Source: Candidatus Obscuribacter sp. (GTDB lineage: Bacteria > Cyanobacteriota > Vampirovibrionia > Obscuribacterales > Obscuribacteraceae). Taken from it: DNA of 64,000 nt. The notes under the pieces are model-generated. The model did not search any database. It saw only the letters and a list, made by a program, of their open reading frames with translations, and was not told where the DNA came from. The stretch covers positions 6,820,001 to 6,884,000 of the forward strand of contig JADJQZ010000001.1 of the NCBI GenBank assembly GCA_016712465.1, given 5' to 3'. This document shows positions 55,516-64,000 of this stretch, one piece after another (position 1 is the first letter of the stretch; each line of letters opens with the position of its first letter). The position numbers and the translations under genes were made by a program.

Positions 55516-56219
55516 TTTGATATCCCTTTAGGGAAGCTCTCGCCGGCAATGCCCGTGCGGAGAGGTTGATGGTTGATGGGGTACGGCAGAGCAGCCTCGG
55601 ACTTGGGCACAGGATTGTGCGATGAGGCTGCTCGGCAGTAATGACTTGCTTGACGTCAACAGTGCTGGTGAACTCAAATCAAGCTTGGCTTTTACGATCT
55701 CTGCATGGGGCAGTCCAAACTTCGCGCCTCCGGAGGAGAGCACTCAAAGCTGAAAAGCCAGGGGGTAGCTAGAGAAGAAAAACTTGAGAGAGTTCTTGAA
55801 CCAGAAAAGTTGCTAGTTAGGGGGAATGACAGTCAGAACCTAGTAATAAAGAGCATTAAGTTTCAAATTAAGGTAAAGAAATAGAGCACTCTTCTCAGCT
55901 CCTAATACATTAATGGCGGCGCTAGCCTAGCGCTTGACAACATATGGCTTTGGGGGGAATTCTCCTCTGCCGATGTCGATTTTGCTTATCTCGGGAACGG
56001 ATGCAGATCGGCGGCAGGGTTGTCAGGTGCTCGCGCGAGCCGGGTGTTTGGTTTACCTGCCTTTGAGCCGTGATGCGTTTTCTGGTGCGGACCCATGATC
56101 TTGAGTTCGGTTCTGGTTCGGGCGGGAATATTTTCACTCACCGGCACGTAGTTACACTTGTCACTGGCTTACTCTAAGCAAGTGGTTCAAAATCGTTTTG
56201 ACAGGGGCGACGGCAGAAG
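55516..56219. other. divergent intergenic region
   Basis: About 700 bases between ctpA (minus) and the thioredoxin gene (plus). It holds an inverted repeat at 55589-55633, is AT-rich around 55790-55915, and shows no convincing gene. Promoters for both genes must lie here. Confidence 0.55.
55589..55633. repeat. 10-bp inverted repeat upstream of ctpA
   Basis: Arms gagcagcctc (55589-55598) and gaggctgctc (55624-55633) pair perfectly around a 25-base loop that itself contains GCACA/TGTGC. It may be a leader hairpin or an operator for ctpA. Confidence 0.55.
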
Positions 56220-56720
56220 ATGATATTGAGTAGAAATAGAAAAAATTGGCTTATCGACGAACGATCGGTCAAGGGCAGATTGTCTATGGTTGCGGGTGCG
56301 GTTGCATCCTCTTTTTCGACCGGTCTGATTATGGCTCTTTGTCTTTTTTCCACCCTTTCCTCAGGCGCTGCCCGGGCTGAATTGCCTGAGCTGAACGACA
56401 AAACTTTTAAAAAAGAAGTGACGGAGTCGAAAGTGCCGGTGCTGGTCGACTTTTTTGCCACCTGGTGCCTGCCCTGCAAACGAATGGCGCCGTTTGTGGA
56501 GGAAATCGCCACTGAATATGGTGGCAAAGTCAAATTCGTGCGCGTCGATGTGGAGAAAGCGCCCAAGACTGCGGCACAGTATGACGTCGAGCAGATGCCG
56601 GTTTTGTTTGTCTTTATGCCCGGCACTAAGAGCCCCGCCACCATGACCGGGTTCAAAGACAAAGAACAAATCAAAGCCTTTATCGAGCGCGCTCTTGCCG
56701 CTAAGGGAAAGGCACGCTAG
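56220..56720 (+). CDS. exported or membrane-anchored thioredoxin-like protein
   Basis: Encodes 166 residues. A hydrophobic N-terminal segment (~23-50, MVAGAVASSFSTGLIMALCLF) with an Ala-rich cleavage-like site (ARA, ~51-53) exports it. The thioredoxin domain has the active site WCLPC with Cys83 and Cys86, in the typical LVDFFATWCLPCKRMAPFVEEIA context, and the cis-proline segment QMPVLFVF. It probably reduces disulfides in the periplasm. Two starts are possible: 56220 or an internal ATG at 56286 that would give a shorter signal peptide; neither has a strong ribosome binding site. The convergent FolC gene ends 18 bases downstream. Confidence 0.9.
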   Translation: MILSRNRKNWLIDERSVKGRLSMVAGAVASSFSTGLIMALCLFSTLSSGAARAELPELNDKTFKKEVTESKVPVLVDFFATWCLPCKRMAPFVEEIATEYGGKVKFVRVDVEKAPKTAAQYDVEQMPVLFVFMPGTKSPATMTGFKDKEQIKAFIERALAAKGKAR

Positions 56721-56738
56721 CCTCTCAGGCGCTTTGGT

Positions 56739-58133
56739 TTAGATGCTGAAACGGGCGGCGGTTTTGCCGGCCTGTTCTTTGGCTAGTAAATAAGCTCTGG
56801 CTTCGGCAACTACATAGAGCGAACCCGTGACGCAAATGACGTCGTCGTCATCGGCGATGGCCAGAGCTTTTTCGATTGCTTCCGGCACGTTCTGAGAAGT
56901 ATGCAATTCAGGTCTTTCCGCTTCGAAAACGCTCATCATATCGATGATTTCTTCGGGGTTCATCGAGCGTGGATTGTCGGAGCGTGTGGCTATAGCCGCT
57001 TTGTTCAGGTGAGATAGCTCTTTCCAGATGGCGCCGATGTTTTTATCGTTGTTGACGCCTATTACGAAAACGCACTGCTTGGCTTTGAAAAAGTGTTGCA
57101 GCGCCTGGCTTAAGGCCTGGGCCGATTCGTGGTTGTGCGCGCCGTCCGCTACGATTGTGGGGCCGGAACCGCCAAAGGCTGCACCTTTGCGCAATACTTC
57201 CAGGCGGCCTTTGATCGAGGCTTTCTTTAATCCGGCTCGGATCTGTTCGTCGCTGATATCCAGTTTACCTTTGCTTCTCATGGCCAGAATGGCTGCTACA
57301 GCCGTTGCAGCGTTACCCATCTGGTGACTGCCCAGCATGCTGATGGAGAGTTCCATAGAGGTCTGCAAACCTTCCATGGTGAAGGTCTGCCCGGATATAT
57401 CCTGACTAATGGCTTTCAGTTTGAATTTCTTGCCTACGTCTATCAGTTCGGCGTCTACTTCGTGGCAGCGCCTACCTACAGCCGTGCGAGCCCCGGCATC
57501 TTTCTGGGGGGCGAGAATTGAAACACAGTGGGGCACGATTATGCCGGCCTTATTGGCGGCAATCTCGGTCTGGGTGCTGCCCAATATCTCCACATGCTCG
57601 AGGCTTATGGGGGTGATAATGGCCACATCTTTGGATTCGAATACATTGGTGACGTCGTAACGTCCACCCAGTCCAACTTCCACCACCTGCCAGTCGACTG
57701 GTTTGCTAGCGGTTTTGACCAGGTGGAAAAATAGGGCTGTCAAGACGCCGAAGGTGGAAATGCTGGTGTTCCCGGCATCTCGCTCTTCTTCTATGCGCCC
57801 TTTGATCTCGCTCAGACCTCTGGCAAAAGTCTCTTCGGAGATGGCTTCCATGTTGAAAGCGAAGCGCTCCGGATAATCATGCAGGTGCGGACTGGTATAT
57901 AGCGCAGTTTGCGTACCGGCTTCCGCCAGCATGGCCGCCACGAAAGTGCTGGTGGAGCCTTTGCCCTTGGAGCCGGCAATGTGAATGGTCTTGGTACCTT
58001 TGTGGGGGTCACCCAGGCGCGTCAAGAGGGACTTCATGGCAGGAAGCCCCATGGTTGGACCTCTAGCGCCAAAAGTAGCCCTTTCCATGTCGGGAAAGGA
58101 CTGAATGAATTTCAAAGCTTCCTCGTACGTCAT
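56739..58133 (-). CDS. folC: folylpolyglutamate synthase / dihydrofolate synthase
   Basis: Encodes 464 residues. It adds glutamate to (dihydro)folate using ATP. The start (YEEALKFIQSFPDMERATFG) and the P-loop (TIHIAGSKGKGSTSTFVAAML) are Mur-ligase/FolC signatures, followed by ALYTSPHLHDYPERFAFN, VVEVGLGGRYDVTN and ITPISLEHVEILGSTQTEIAANKAGII. The C-terminal domain has VADGAHNHESAQAL and FVIGVNNDKN. Normal length and intact. The ribosome binding site is weak (TTAGGCG). It ends 18 bases from the convergent thioredoxin gene, with no clear terminator between. Confidence 0.94.
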   Translation of the reverse strand: MTYEEALKFIQSFPDMERATFGARGPTMGLPAMKSLLTRLGDPHKGTKTIHIAGSKGKGSTSTFVAAMLAEAGTQTALYTSPHLHDYPERFAFNMEAISEETFARGLSEIKGRIEEERDAGNTSISTFGVLTALFFHLVKTASKPVDWQVVEVGLGGRYDVTNVFESKDVAIITPISLEHVEILGSTQTEIAANKAGIIVPHCVSILAPQKDAGARTAVGRRCHEVDAELIDVGKKFKLKAISQDISGQTFTMEGLQTSMELSISMLGSHQMGNAATAVAAILAMRSKGKLDISDEQIRAGLKKASIKGRLEVLRKGAAFGGSGPTIVADGAHNHESAQALSQALQHFFKAKQCVFVIGVNNDKNIGAIWKELSHLNKAAIATRSDNPRSMNPEEIIDMMSVFEAERPELHTSQNVPEAIEKALAIADDDDVICVTGSLYVVAEARAYLLAKEQAGKTAARFSI

Positions 58134-58440
58134 CGCCTAACTTTAACTTGGTACTTGAAATACCTTTCATCTCTTTATCTTGAAAACTTCTTGCTTAATA
58201 GCTTAGGTTTCAAGCTGAAATTTGAGTATTTTCTCTCGACATAGTTTGTCTCTAAGTAACTAAACACTATCTGGTCTTCCATTACAAGTTTTGAAGAGGT
58301 GAAAGGCAAGTGCCTGTCATCGCTGGAAGACCGTGCTCGTGTGATTTAACCCCCTAAACAGATTTCGTGGAAATTTTTTTGCCTTCGCTTTTGGGTGGTC
58401 CTGAAGGTTGGCTTAAAGTTCCACGATTGAGGTGCTGGCT
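58134..58440. other. divergent intergenic region
   Basis: About 300 AT-rich bases between folC (minus) and the aminotransferase (plus). No gene and no clear promoter motif. A T-rich tract at 58368-58382 lies ~60 bases before the aminotransferase start. Confidence 0.5.
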
Positions 58441-59865
58441 ATGAAATTGAAACAACTGCTGTCCTTGTTGACAGCTTCTATCTGTAGTTGTCGCTCACGA
58501 GTATCTAAAGCCTCCGGCGCGCGCTTCTCGGCCTTCCGCCTGGATAAGCTGCCCCTGCCCAAGCTCCGGGCTAGCTCTTCCGGCGCTCAGTCGGCTCCAT
58601 CGGTCTCGGGAAAGTCTGCACCGCAGGCTCACTCGGGCGGGGCTCTCGCTGCCAAGGGGCTTGCCCTTCTGGACCTCTCCAGTGGTGCTCCTGACAGCGA
58701 TACCCCCGATGTTCTCAAGCAAGCGGCCGCGCAAGCCATCATGAATGGTGACAACCAGTACGGCGAAAGCAACGGCGACCTGGAGTTGAGACGCCTCTAC
58801 GCCCGGCGACTGACTGAGCAGATGACCCTGACCCGCAACCTGGCCGGTGTGTCTTCGCCCGCCGCCCTGGCAGATGCCGCCTGCGCCATTGACCCGGACA
58901 CGCAAGTGACCGTCTTGAACGGCACTTCCTCGGCTCTGGCGGCGGTGCTTCTCTCCACAGTGGACGCCGGTGATGAGGTGCTGGTTTTCGCGCCCTATTT
59001 CGAAGGTTACCTGCAGGCCATCGCCATGGCGGAAGCCCGGGCCGTGCCTGTCCCTCTCGGTAATCCGCCTTCGACGGGTTTCGCGGCTTTCCCGCTTGCT
59101 CCCGCCGGTTTCAACTGGTCCATTGATGAGGCGGCCCTGCGCGCGGCCATCACGCCGGCCACCAAGGCCATCATCATCAACAGTCCCCACAATCCCACCG
59201 GTCGGGTTTTCACCGCTGCGGAACTGTCCATCATCGCCGCCGTTGCCCGGGAGCACGACCTGCTCGTCATCGCCGATGAGATCTACAACCTGCTTACCTA
59301 CCAGGGTGAGGGAGCGGAAGCGCCGGTCCACTTGAGCATTCGCGCTCTCCCGGGCATGGCTGAGCGTTCTGTCGTCATCGATGGTCTTTCCAAGACCCAC
59401 AGTGCCAGCGGCTGGCGTATCGGCTTCGTGACCGCCCCGGTGACTATTACCCGGCAGTTGCGTCGGATCGCCGCCGCCCTCGGACTCTCCGCCCCTACAC
59501 CGCTGGTGGTGGCGAGTCGCCTGGCTTATCTGCCTGCTTCCGATCCGCAGGGCCGGGCTCTGGCAGATGTTCTATCGGCCAATCGGCAAGAACTGGAGCG
59601 GAACGGTCGAGTGCTGGCAAACGCCTTGAGGCGGCAGGGCTTTTCTCTGTCTCCGCCTGAAGGCGCTACCTACATTAGGTCCGGTCTGCCAGGCAGAAGC
59701 GGGTTCGATGACCTCGCTCAGTTTTTGCACGACCGCTGCCTGATCAAGGTTGCTCCCGGCACCGCCTTCTTTGACGGAGACGAGGGGCGACTCTGGGTGC
59801 GTTTCTGCTTCGCTCGCCGGCCCGAGATCATCGACCAGGCGGTGGAGCGACTCGCGCTCATCTAA
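58441..59865 (+). CDS. class I/II PLP-dependent aminotransferase with long N-terminal extension
   Basis: Encodes 474 residues; ATG at 58441 with GAGG 8 bases upstream (a GTG nine bases earlier is less likely). The fold type I core starts near residue 75 (LALLDLSSGAPDSDTP, NGDNQYGESNGDLELRR). Typical motifs are NSPHNPTGRVF, VIADEIYNLLTY and SKTHSASGWRIGFV, where Lys318 binds pyridoxal phosphate. It transfers amino groups between amino and keto acids; the substrate cannot be told. The first ~70 residues are Ser/Lys/Ala-rich, basic and start with a short hydrophobic stretch, unlike standard members; they may be a linker or targeting segment. The next gene begins 59 bases later on the same strand. 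Confidence 0.9.
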   Translation: MKLKQLLSLLTASICSCRSRVSKASGARFSAFRLDKLPLPKLRASSSGAQSAPSVSGKSAPQAHSGGALAAKGLALLDLSSGAPDSDTPDVLKQAAAQAIMNGDNQYGESNGDLELRRLYARRLTEQMTLTRNLAGVSSPAALADAACAIDPDTQVTVLNGTSSALAAVLLSTVDAGDEVLVFAPYFEGYLQAIAMAEARAVPVPLGNPPSTGFAAFPLAPAGFNWSIDEAALRAAITPATKAIIINSPHNPTGRVFTAAELSIIAAVAREHDLLVIADEIYNLLTYQGEGAEAPVHLSIRALPGMAERSVVIDGLSKTHSASGWRIGFVTAPVTITRQLRRIAAALGLSAPTPLVVASRLAYLPASDPQGRALADVLSANRQELERNGRVLANALRRQGFSLSPPEGATYIRSGLPGRSGFDDLAQFLHDRCLIKVAPGTAFFDGDEGRLWVRFCFARRPEIIDQAVERLALI

Positions 59866-59924
59866 CTAGGTTCGTCGATCAACTAGATCAACCTCACAAT
59901 CTCACAATCTCATAAGGAGTGCTT

Positions 59925-60521
59925 ATGTCCACATCTCTGGCTTTCGGGCGAAAGCTCGCCCTTTCTGTTTCGGAGCAGGCTGTCGACGCTCTTCGCACGC
60001 TCATCTTGCAGCGTGACGCCATCTTCGCTCGCCTGGAGGTGCTGCGCAATCGCGCCGTGCCTTCGGAGACCGAGTCGGAGGATGGTGGAGAAGAGCATGG
60101 TCCTTCCTGCCTCGACCCTCTGTGTGCGCAAACGGACGCAGCGCACAATGCCGGTTCGCTCATTCTGGACGGTGTCGCCGCAGACGCCGACGCCGACGAC
60201 AAGCCCCTCTCCCTCGAGGAGCAGGTCTGTCTTTCCATGGGGCAAACCCTGCAGGTTTTCGCAGGCACCCACATCGATGCGGCGCTCTCCTGTCTGGCTC
60301 ACAACCCGCGCGCCTTCGAAGCCATCAAGGCTGAGATTGAGCCGGACATGGTGCAGCACTGGCTGGATTCGGCCGCCGATGATGTTGCCTATGGTCCGCT
60401 CATGGGCTTCAGCCCCGAAGCGGTGACCACCGGCGACATGCTCATGGTGGGAGAACACGTGCGGGCTGCTCAAGCTCTGCACGAGCGCATCCTGCAGTTG
60501 CTCAAAGAGGCTGGCGCGTGA
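59925..60521 (+). CDS. hypothetical protein, 198 aa
   Basis: ATG at 59925 with AAGGAG 5 bases upstream. Not recognised as a known family. The product is mostly helical, with an N-terminal helix region, a long acidic stretch (~40-90: ETESEDGGEEHG and DADADDKPLSLEEQ) that is probably flexible, and a C-terminal helical half. No signal peptide or membrane segment. It lies 59 bases after the aminotransferase and shares its strand and terminator, so the two are probably one operon, suggesting it supports or regulates the aminotransferase; that link is inference only. Confidence 0.75.
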   Translation: MSTSLAFGRKLALSVSEQAVDALRTLILQRDAIFARLEVLRNRAVPSETESEDGGEEHGPSCLDPLCAQTDAAHNAGSLILDGVAADADADDKPLSLEEQVCLSMGQTLQVFAGTHIDAALSCLAHNPRAFEAIKAEIEPDMVQHWLDSAADDVAYGPLMGFSPEAVTTGDMLMVGEHVRAAQALHERILQLLKEAGA

Positions 60522-61359
60522 TGAACGTGCCGGGCTCTGAGCCCTAGGCAGCGCGGGGATAAAACAGGGAGGATGCCAATCTTCCCTGTTTCCCCGCGTT
60601 TGCTTTTGTTTTGAATATACTACAGCGCGAAGTAGGATTCGGCCATAGGTTCGGACCTAGGCACAGAATCCAGTCATTGTTTTGTTTAAGCAGTCTGCCC
60701 GAATCTTGACTATTTGCCTCACTAAAGTAAGTACATGTAACCGGGTGGTGAAACGGCATTATGGAAGTGACGCAAATCGGCAACTACGTCTTTGGCAGCT
60801 CGCTTGAATGGGCTGTGGCACTGGTCTTGTGCCAGGTCATAATTGCTTGCTGGTTGAGAGTTTGAGAATTAGCCTGGAGCAATATTGGCGGGCTCAGATA
60901 GATCGAATCCTTGTCTTGGTCTGAATATGTCTATGGCGCTTCTTTGGACTTTGCTTCATAACCTGTTCTTAACCCGATCTCTGCTAGCGCCGCCGGTGGT
61001 GGCATGCGCTAGCGGCGCGAAGTGATTGCCGAGAAAGAAATTACTATTCTTTCTCTCTTGGCAGGCTGCGGGTCCCATTTTCGGGCCATTCAGCGAAAGA
61101 AGCAAAGTATCGATGCATGACTTTGAGGGCTGAAGGAGCTTAGATTTTGGTGCAAGCTCATTTTTAAATCCTACTCTCAGAATCCCCTTTCAACCCGCTT
61201 ACCAGAATCCCGAAGAATTGCCTGAACATCATGACTGCTTATAACAAGCAGTGCAGGTGCTGACAGGTGTTTGACAGTCTTCAATGGGGGATTCCATGGG
61301 GAGCTTGCTTGCTCAAACAACCTATCAATCGGCAAAAGCCAAACCAGAGGTGAAGAGTC
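60522..61359. other. gene-free region with terminator and palindrome
   Basis: Begins with the terminator at 60551-60615. No gene supported. A GCTAGCGC...GCGCTAGC palindromic segment with a GGTGGTGGC loop lies around 60984-61012, similar in wording to segments near 3000, 4980 and 47360. The promoter of the metallophosphoesterase gene should be in the last 200 bases. Confidence 0.55.
60551..60615 (+). terminator. strong intrinsic terminator
   Basis: A long stem with outer arms gcgcgggg/ccccgcg and inner arms aaacaggga/ttccctgttt around a loop, followed by TTTGCTTTTGTTTTG. It ends the aminotransferase operon. Confidence 0.9.
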
Positions 61360-62811
61360 ATGACTAAAGACGTCGTTCTCACCGATATCTTCGGCACGCC
61401 TTTCTCGCTTGTGGACAAGCGCCAGGCGGTTTCCGAAAATACGGACAAAATCTTTATCATCAAACCTTATCTGCAATTAGGTCGGCACTTCAATGAGAAG
61501 CCCGGCTCTCTCGTGCTCTTCTTTCATCCCGGTAAGAAATACCGTGGTAAAGACTGGCTTGTGCAGTATCGTCAACCCTCGGTGGATGGCGACAACTGGC
61601 GGGATGCTTCTCTTTCTCGGGGGCGCCTGCGTCTTATCTCCGGCAAACGCCATTGGCGCTACCGGGCTGAACTGACCGGACTTTCTGCCGGGGAGCCTTT
61701 CCAGTATCGGGTGGTAAAGGCCTGGACTCTGGTATTCTCCGGTGAAGCTCAGGCGCCGTCTGCTGAGAAGGCTCGTATTGCCGTTCTTGGTGATATGGCT
61801 GATGGTGGGCAGGCCAGTGCAGATGTGGCAAGAGCCATGCTGGCCAGCCGTCCGGAATTGCTTCTGGCCGTGGGCGACATTGTCTATGACAAGGGTCTGG
61901 TCAGTGAGTACCTGGCTAAGTTTTTCCCTGTCTACAATGAGAGCGTAGGCAGTTGTTCCGTGCCGTTTCTGTCCAGTCTGCCTCTGGCGCCTGTGATCGG
62001 CAATCACGATATAGGCACGCCCGGACAGCAGGAGAAGCCTGATTTTGATCATGCCGATGCCCTCGGCTGTTGCAAGTTCTTCGAGAGTCCGCGCGGCAAT
62101 CTTGGTCTGAAGCGCAAGCAGTTGAAGAAGAGTCTTTCCAGTCGCCGGGCGGCCTTCATTGACAGTCTGCCCCGGGGCTTCTTCGATACCGCCAACTACA
62201 GCTTCAGCTGGGGCTCTATCTTTGTGCTGGTTCTAGATGCCAATCGCTACATGGATTGGACCTTGCCGGCTTTGCAGCGCTTTGTGGAACGCAAGCTGAG
62301 TGAAGCCCCCGCGGGAGCCTGGAAGATTGTCGCCTTTCATCAGGCGCCTTTCAACGATGACTTCAAGTACGCTGGTGATCAGCGTATGCGGGTGCTCTCG
62401 CCCCTGTTCGAAGCCGCCGGGGTGGTGCTGGTGTTCTCCGGGCACTGTCACTACTATGCCCGCACCCATGCCATGCGCTATGGGCTTACAACCGGAGCGG
62501 TGGAAAAGGACGGCAGTGTGGCTGGTACTGCCAGTTTCGAGAAGGACGGCAAGCGCTCCAGCGGTGGTGTCACCTATGTGATCACCGGTGCCGGCGGTAA
62601 GCTTGTGGACCGTGAGCGAATGCCGGGGCGCAGTGACTATGTTGCCTTTCTGGATACTTCTCGCTACTCTTTCTCGCTTCTGGAGGCGGATGCTAACAAG
62701 TTGGAGTTCAAGCAGGTGGACAAGGACGGCAATGTCATCGACGAGCTGGTGCTTTCTTTCAATCACCCTGCTGAGGCCGAGCAGGCGCCGGTAGCTGCTT
62801 CTGCTCAATAG
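61360..62811 (+). CDS. calcineurin-like metallophosphoesterase (purple acid phosphatase-like)
   Basis: Encodes 483 residues; AGGTG 8 bases before the ATG. Residues ~35-130 form a beta-sandwich domain as in purple acid phosphatases. The catalytic core has the dimetal motifs in order: VLGDMADGG, AVGDIVYDKG, VIGNHDIG, FHQAPFN and SGHCHYYARTH. No signal peptide is visible, unusual for purple acid phosphatase-type enzymes, which are mostly exported. It probably hydrolyses phosphate esters; substrate unknown. Single gene with hairpin-like structure downstream. Confidence 0.88.
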   Translation: MTKDVVLTDIFGTPFSLVDKRQAVSENTDKIFIIKPYLQLGRHFNEKPGSLVLFFHPGKKYRGKDWLVQYRQPSVDGDNWRDASLSRGRLRLISGKRHWRYRAELTGLSAGEPFQYRVVKAWTLVFSGEAQAPSAEKARIAVLGDMADGGQASADVARAMLASRPELLLAVGDIVYDKGLVSEYLAKFFPVYNESVGSCSVPFLSSLPLAPVIGNHDIGTPGQQEKPDFDHADALGCCKFFESPRGNLGLKRKQLKKSLSSRRAAFIDSLPRGFFDTANYSFSWGSIFVLVLDANRYMDWTLPALQRFVERKLSEAPAGAWKIVAFHQAPFNDDFKYAGDQRMRVLSPLFEAAGVVLVFSGHCHYYARTHAMRYGLTTGAVEKDGSVAGTASFEKDGKRSSGGVTYVITGAGGKLVDRERMPGRSDYVAFLDTSRYSFSLLEADANKLEFKQVDKDGNVIDELVLSFNHPAEAEQAPVAASAQ

Positions 62812-62869
62812 CAGGGTTTGGGCGGACTAAGATAGATCAGATTAACCTTATGCTCGTTACTGCAACTAC

Positions 62870-62896
62870 GGAAGCTCTCACCGTGTGGGAGCTTCC
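62870..62896 (+). terminator. probable terminator
   Basis: Arms ggaagctc and gagcttcc around a loop that can extend by CAC/GTG pairing, followed by CACTTTTCC. It lies 59 bases after the metallophosphoesterase stop. Confidence 0.65.
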
Positions 62897-63031
62897 ACTT
62901 TTCCGGCACACAGCTTCCTTTCCCTTCTTTTGGGTTCTGGAAAACTATAGCAAATAGTGGAAGCTGAGACTTGCCCCAGCCCTGACTATTGTCGGCGTGC
63001 TATAACGTCCTGGTTTCGCGAGGGTGTGAAC

Positions 63032-63568
63032 ATGTCTTTTTCCGAAGCTCAAATCTGGGAGTTCATTGAGTCCACGCGACCCAAGAAGCGTTATGAGGTC
63101 GTGAAGCATGTTGAGGCTTTGCAAGCCCTGGTCTCCAGAATGTCTCAGGACGAAATCGTTTACTTTACCGAGGCTTTCGAGGAAATTGTTCAGAATGCAC
63201 GGACCTATCCACTGTTTCTGGCCTTTAACCTGATGTGTCAGGGGCACTGCACGGATGATGTTCTGGATGACGCCATTTCCAGTTTGATTTTCAGAGGAAA
63301 GCAGTCTTTTGAGGTTGTCGTGAGGTCTCCTGACAGCCTTGCAGAACTTGATGACTTAGAGATTTGCGAGGAAGCAAGTTTGTTTCTAGATGAGCTCTGG
63401 GAAGAGCTTTATACCGGCACATTAATTCCAACGGCTGTGCCTGAGGGTCCCTACATCCGGAATTCTCCATCCAGCCAAGCGGAAGAAGAGGCGATATGGA
63501 AAACGCTACCGCAAATGTATCCCAAGCTGTATGCCAAGTATGGAGCTCCCGCTACGCCTCTGCGCTGA
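63032..63568 (+). CDS. DUF4240-like protein
   Basis: Encodes 178 residues; ATG at 63032 with GAGGG 9 bases upstream, preferred over an upstream start at 62957. The N terminus (FSEAQIWEFIESTR) and the helical arrangement with LSRMSQDEIVYFTEAFEEIV resemble DUF4240-type proteins, whose role is unknown; some are linked to immunity or toxin contexts, which is not evident here. The middle part is acidic, with ELDDLEICEEASLFLDELWEELY. No membrane segment. It ends 6 bases from the convergent TetR-family gene. Confidence 0.75.
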   Translation: MSFSEAQIWEFIESTRPKKRYEVVKHVEALQALVSRMSQDEIVYFTEAFEEIVQNARTYPLFLAFNLMCQGHCTDDVLDDAISSLIFRGKQSFEVVVRSPDSLAELDDLEICEEASLFLDELWEELYTGTLIPTAVPEGPYIRNSPSSQAEEEAIWKTLPQMYPKLYAKYGAPATPLR

Positions 63569-63573
63569 TGTGG

Positions 63574-64000
63574 CTATGGCTGTCTTTGTCCGCGCAAAAG
63601 CGCTTTCAGTGTCTCTCTTACCCGGCCTACTTCCAGAGTCATGATGTTTTTGCCGCCCAGTACCTGCTGCCAGACCATCAGCGAAATGAAGGACCCGGCG
63701 CAGATATGAGCCATGGCCTGAGGATCTTCGATGTTCAGCTCTTTGTGCACTTCGAAGTATTTGCTGGCCAGCCCCATGCCGCGCAAAATAACTGTGCGCA
63801 CATAGATTTCCGCCAGTTCCGGGAAGCGCTCCGATTCGCCCACTAGCAGCCTGAAAAGAGCGTGGTATTCGGGGTCTTGCATGAGCACGCAGAACTTGCC
63901 GGTGAGCACGTCGATGAATTCATCGGGTTCGAGGCTTAAGATCGGCTCGGGGTTGGTGAAATCAATGGCCACCTTCTTGATGGTCATCTCTTCGATGATG
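63574..64000 (-). CDS. TetR-family transcriptional regulator, partial (N terminus outside window)
   Basis: The minus-strand frame is open to the window edge (IIEEMTIKKVAIDF...), so the start and the helix-turn-helix domain lie beyond 64000. The visible ~140 residues are the ligand-binding C-terminal helices of an AcrR/TetR-type repressor (DPEYHALFRLLVGESERFPELAEIYVRTVI, then AGSFISLMVWQQVLGG). It usually controls a neighbouring efflux or metabolic gene, which cannot be seen here. Confidence 0.75.
   Translation of the reverse strand, partial: IIEEMTIKKVAIDFTNPEPILSLEPDEFIDVLTGKFCVLMQDPEYHALFRLLVGESERFPELAEIYVRTVILRGMGLASKYFEVHKELNIEDPQAMAHICAGSFISLMVWQQVLGGKNIMTLEVGRVRETLKALLRGQRQP

Overview
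The window is a bacterial chromosome segment using the standard genetic code, with TGA, TAA and TAG all acting as stops. It is GC-rich in its housekeeping parts. Most genes are on the minus strand, have clear purine-rich ribosome binding sites, and often end in strong intrinsic terminators. Exported proteins, TonB-C-like periplasmic proteins and an exported thioredoxin suggest a diderm cell. Its lineage cannot be fixed from the sequence alone; a non-photosynthetic cyanobacterial relative (Vampirovibrionia/Obscuribacterales type) is only a guess. No tRNA, rRNA or CRISPR array was recognised.

Layout. 0-5.5 kb: unrecognised small proteins, including a paralogous pair and a TPR-like gene carrying an in-frame 33-bp repeat array, with gene-poor gaps. 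5.9-8.9 kb: a mobile-element patch, with a badly decayed IS110 transposase (its upstream end can fold like a bridge RNA) followed by a once-frameshifted IS1380-type transposase. 9.2-24.1 kb: YihY-type membrane protein, TerD-VWA protein, oligopeptidase B, an unknown protein, an M50B-like protein with a frameshift, ACT-malic enzyme, M1 aminopeptidase with a HEAT-like tail, cupin, GH15-like protein and an M50 protease. 24.3-31 kb: a less GC-rich accessory region holding two TonB-C-like exported proteins (one with an in-frame amber), a large frameshifted exported beta-helix protein with a zincin motif, and two tandem ~918-nt copies of a highly structured, apparently non-coding RNA. 31-38 kb: a four-gene operon of MoxR-type AAA ATPase, a polytopic membrane protein joining an HExxH domain to a VWA domain, and two coiled-coil partners. 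38.7-43.1 kb: unrecognised proteins and a large polytopic membrane protein. 43.4-58.1 kb: orphan receiver protein, two aminopeptidase P genes (one frameshifted), CNT nucleoside transporter, Kef-type antiporter, M16 peptidase, CtpA/S41 protease, thioredoxin and FolC. 58.4-64 kb: class I/II aminotransferase, unknown protein, metallophosphoesterase, DUF4240 protein and a truncated TetR-family regulator.

Functional themes. The window is rich in peptidases (S9, M50B-like, M1, M50, a zincin-like secreted protein, two M24, M16 and S41) plus malic enzyme and a nucleoside transporter, consistent with a heterotroph living on peptides and nucleosides. The best candidates for something undescribed are the tandem large RNA at 29.1-31.0 kb, supported by a compensatory base-pair change and by G-U wobbles that fix the strand, and the MoxR/HExxH-VWA/coiled-coil operon. 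Several otherwise intact genes carry one single-base frameshift each, so either the assembly has indel errors or these loci are decaying or phase-variable.
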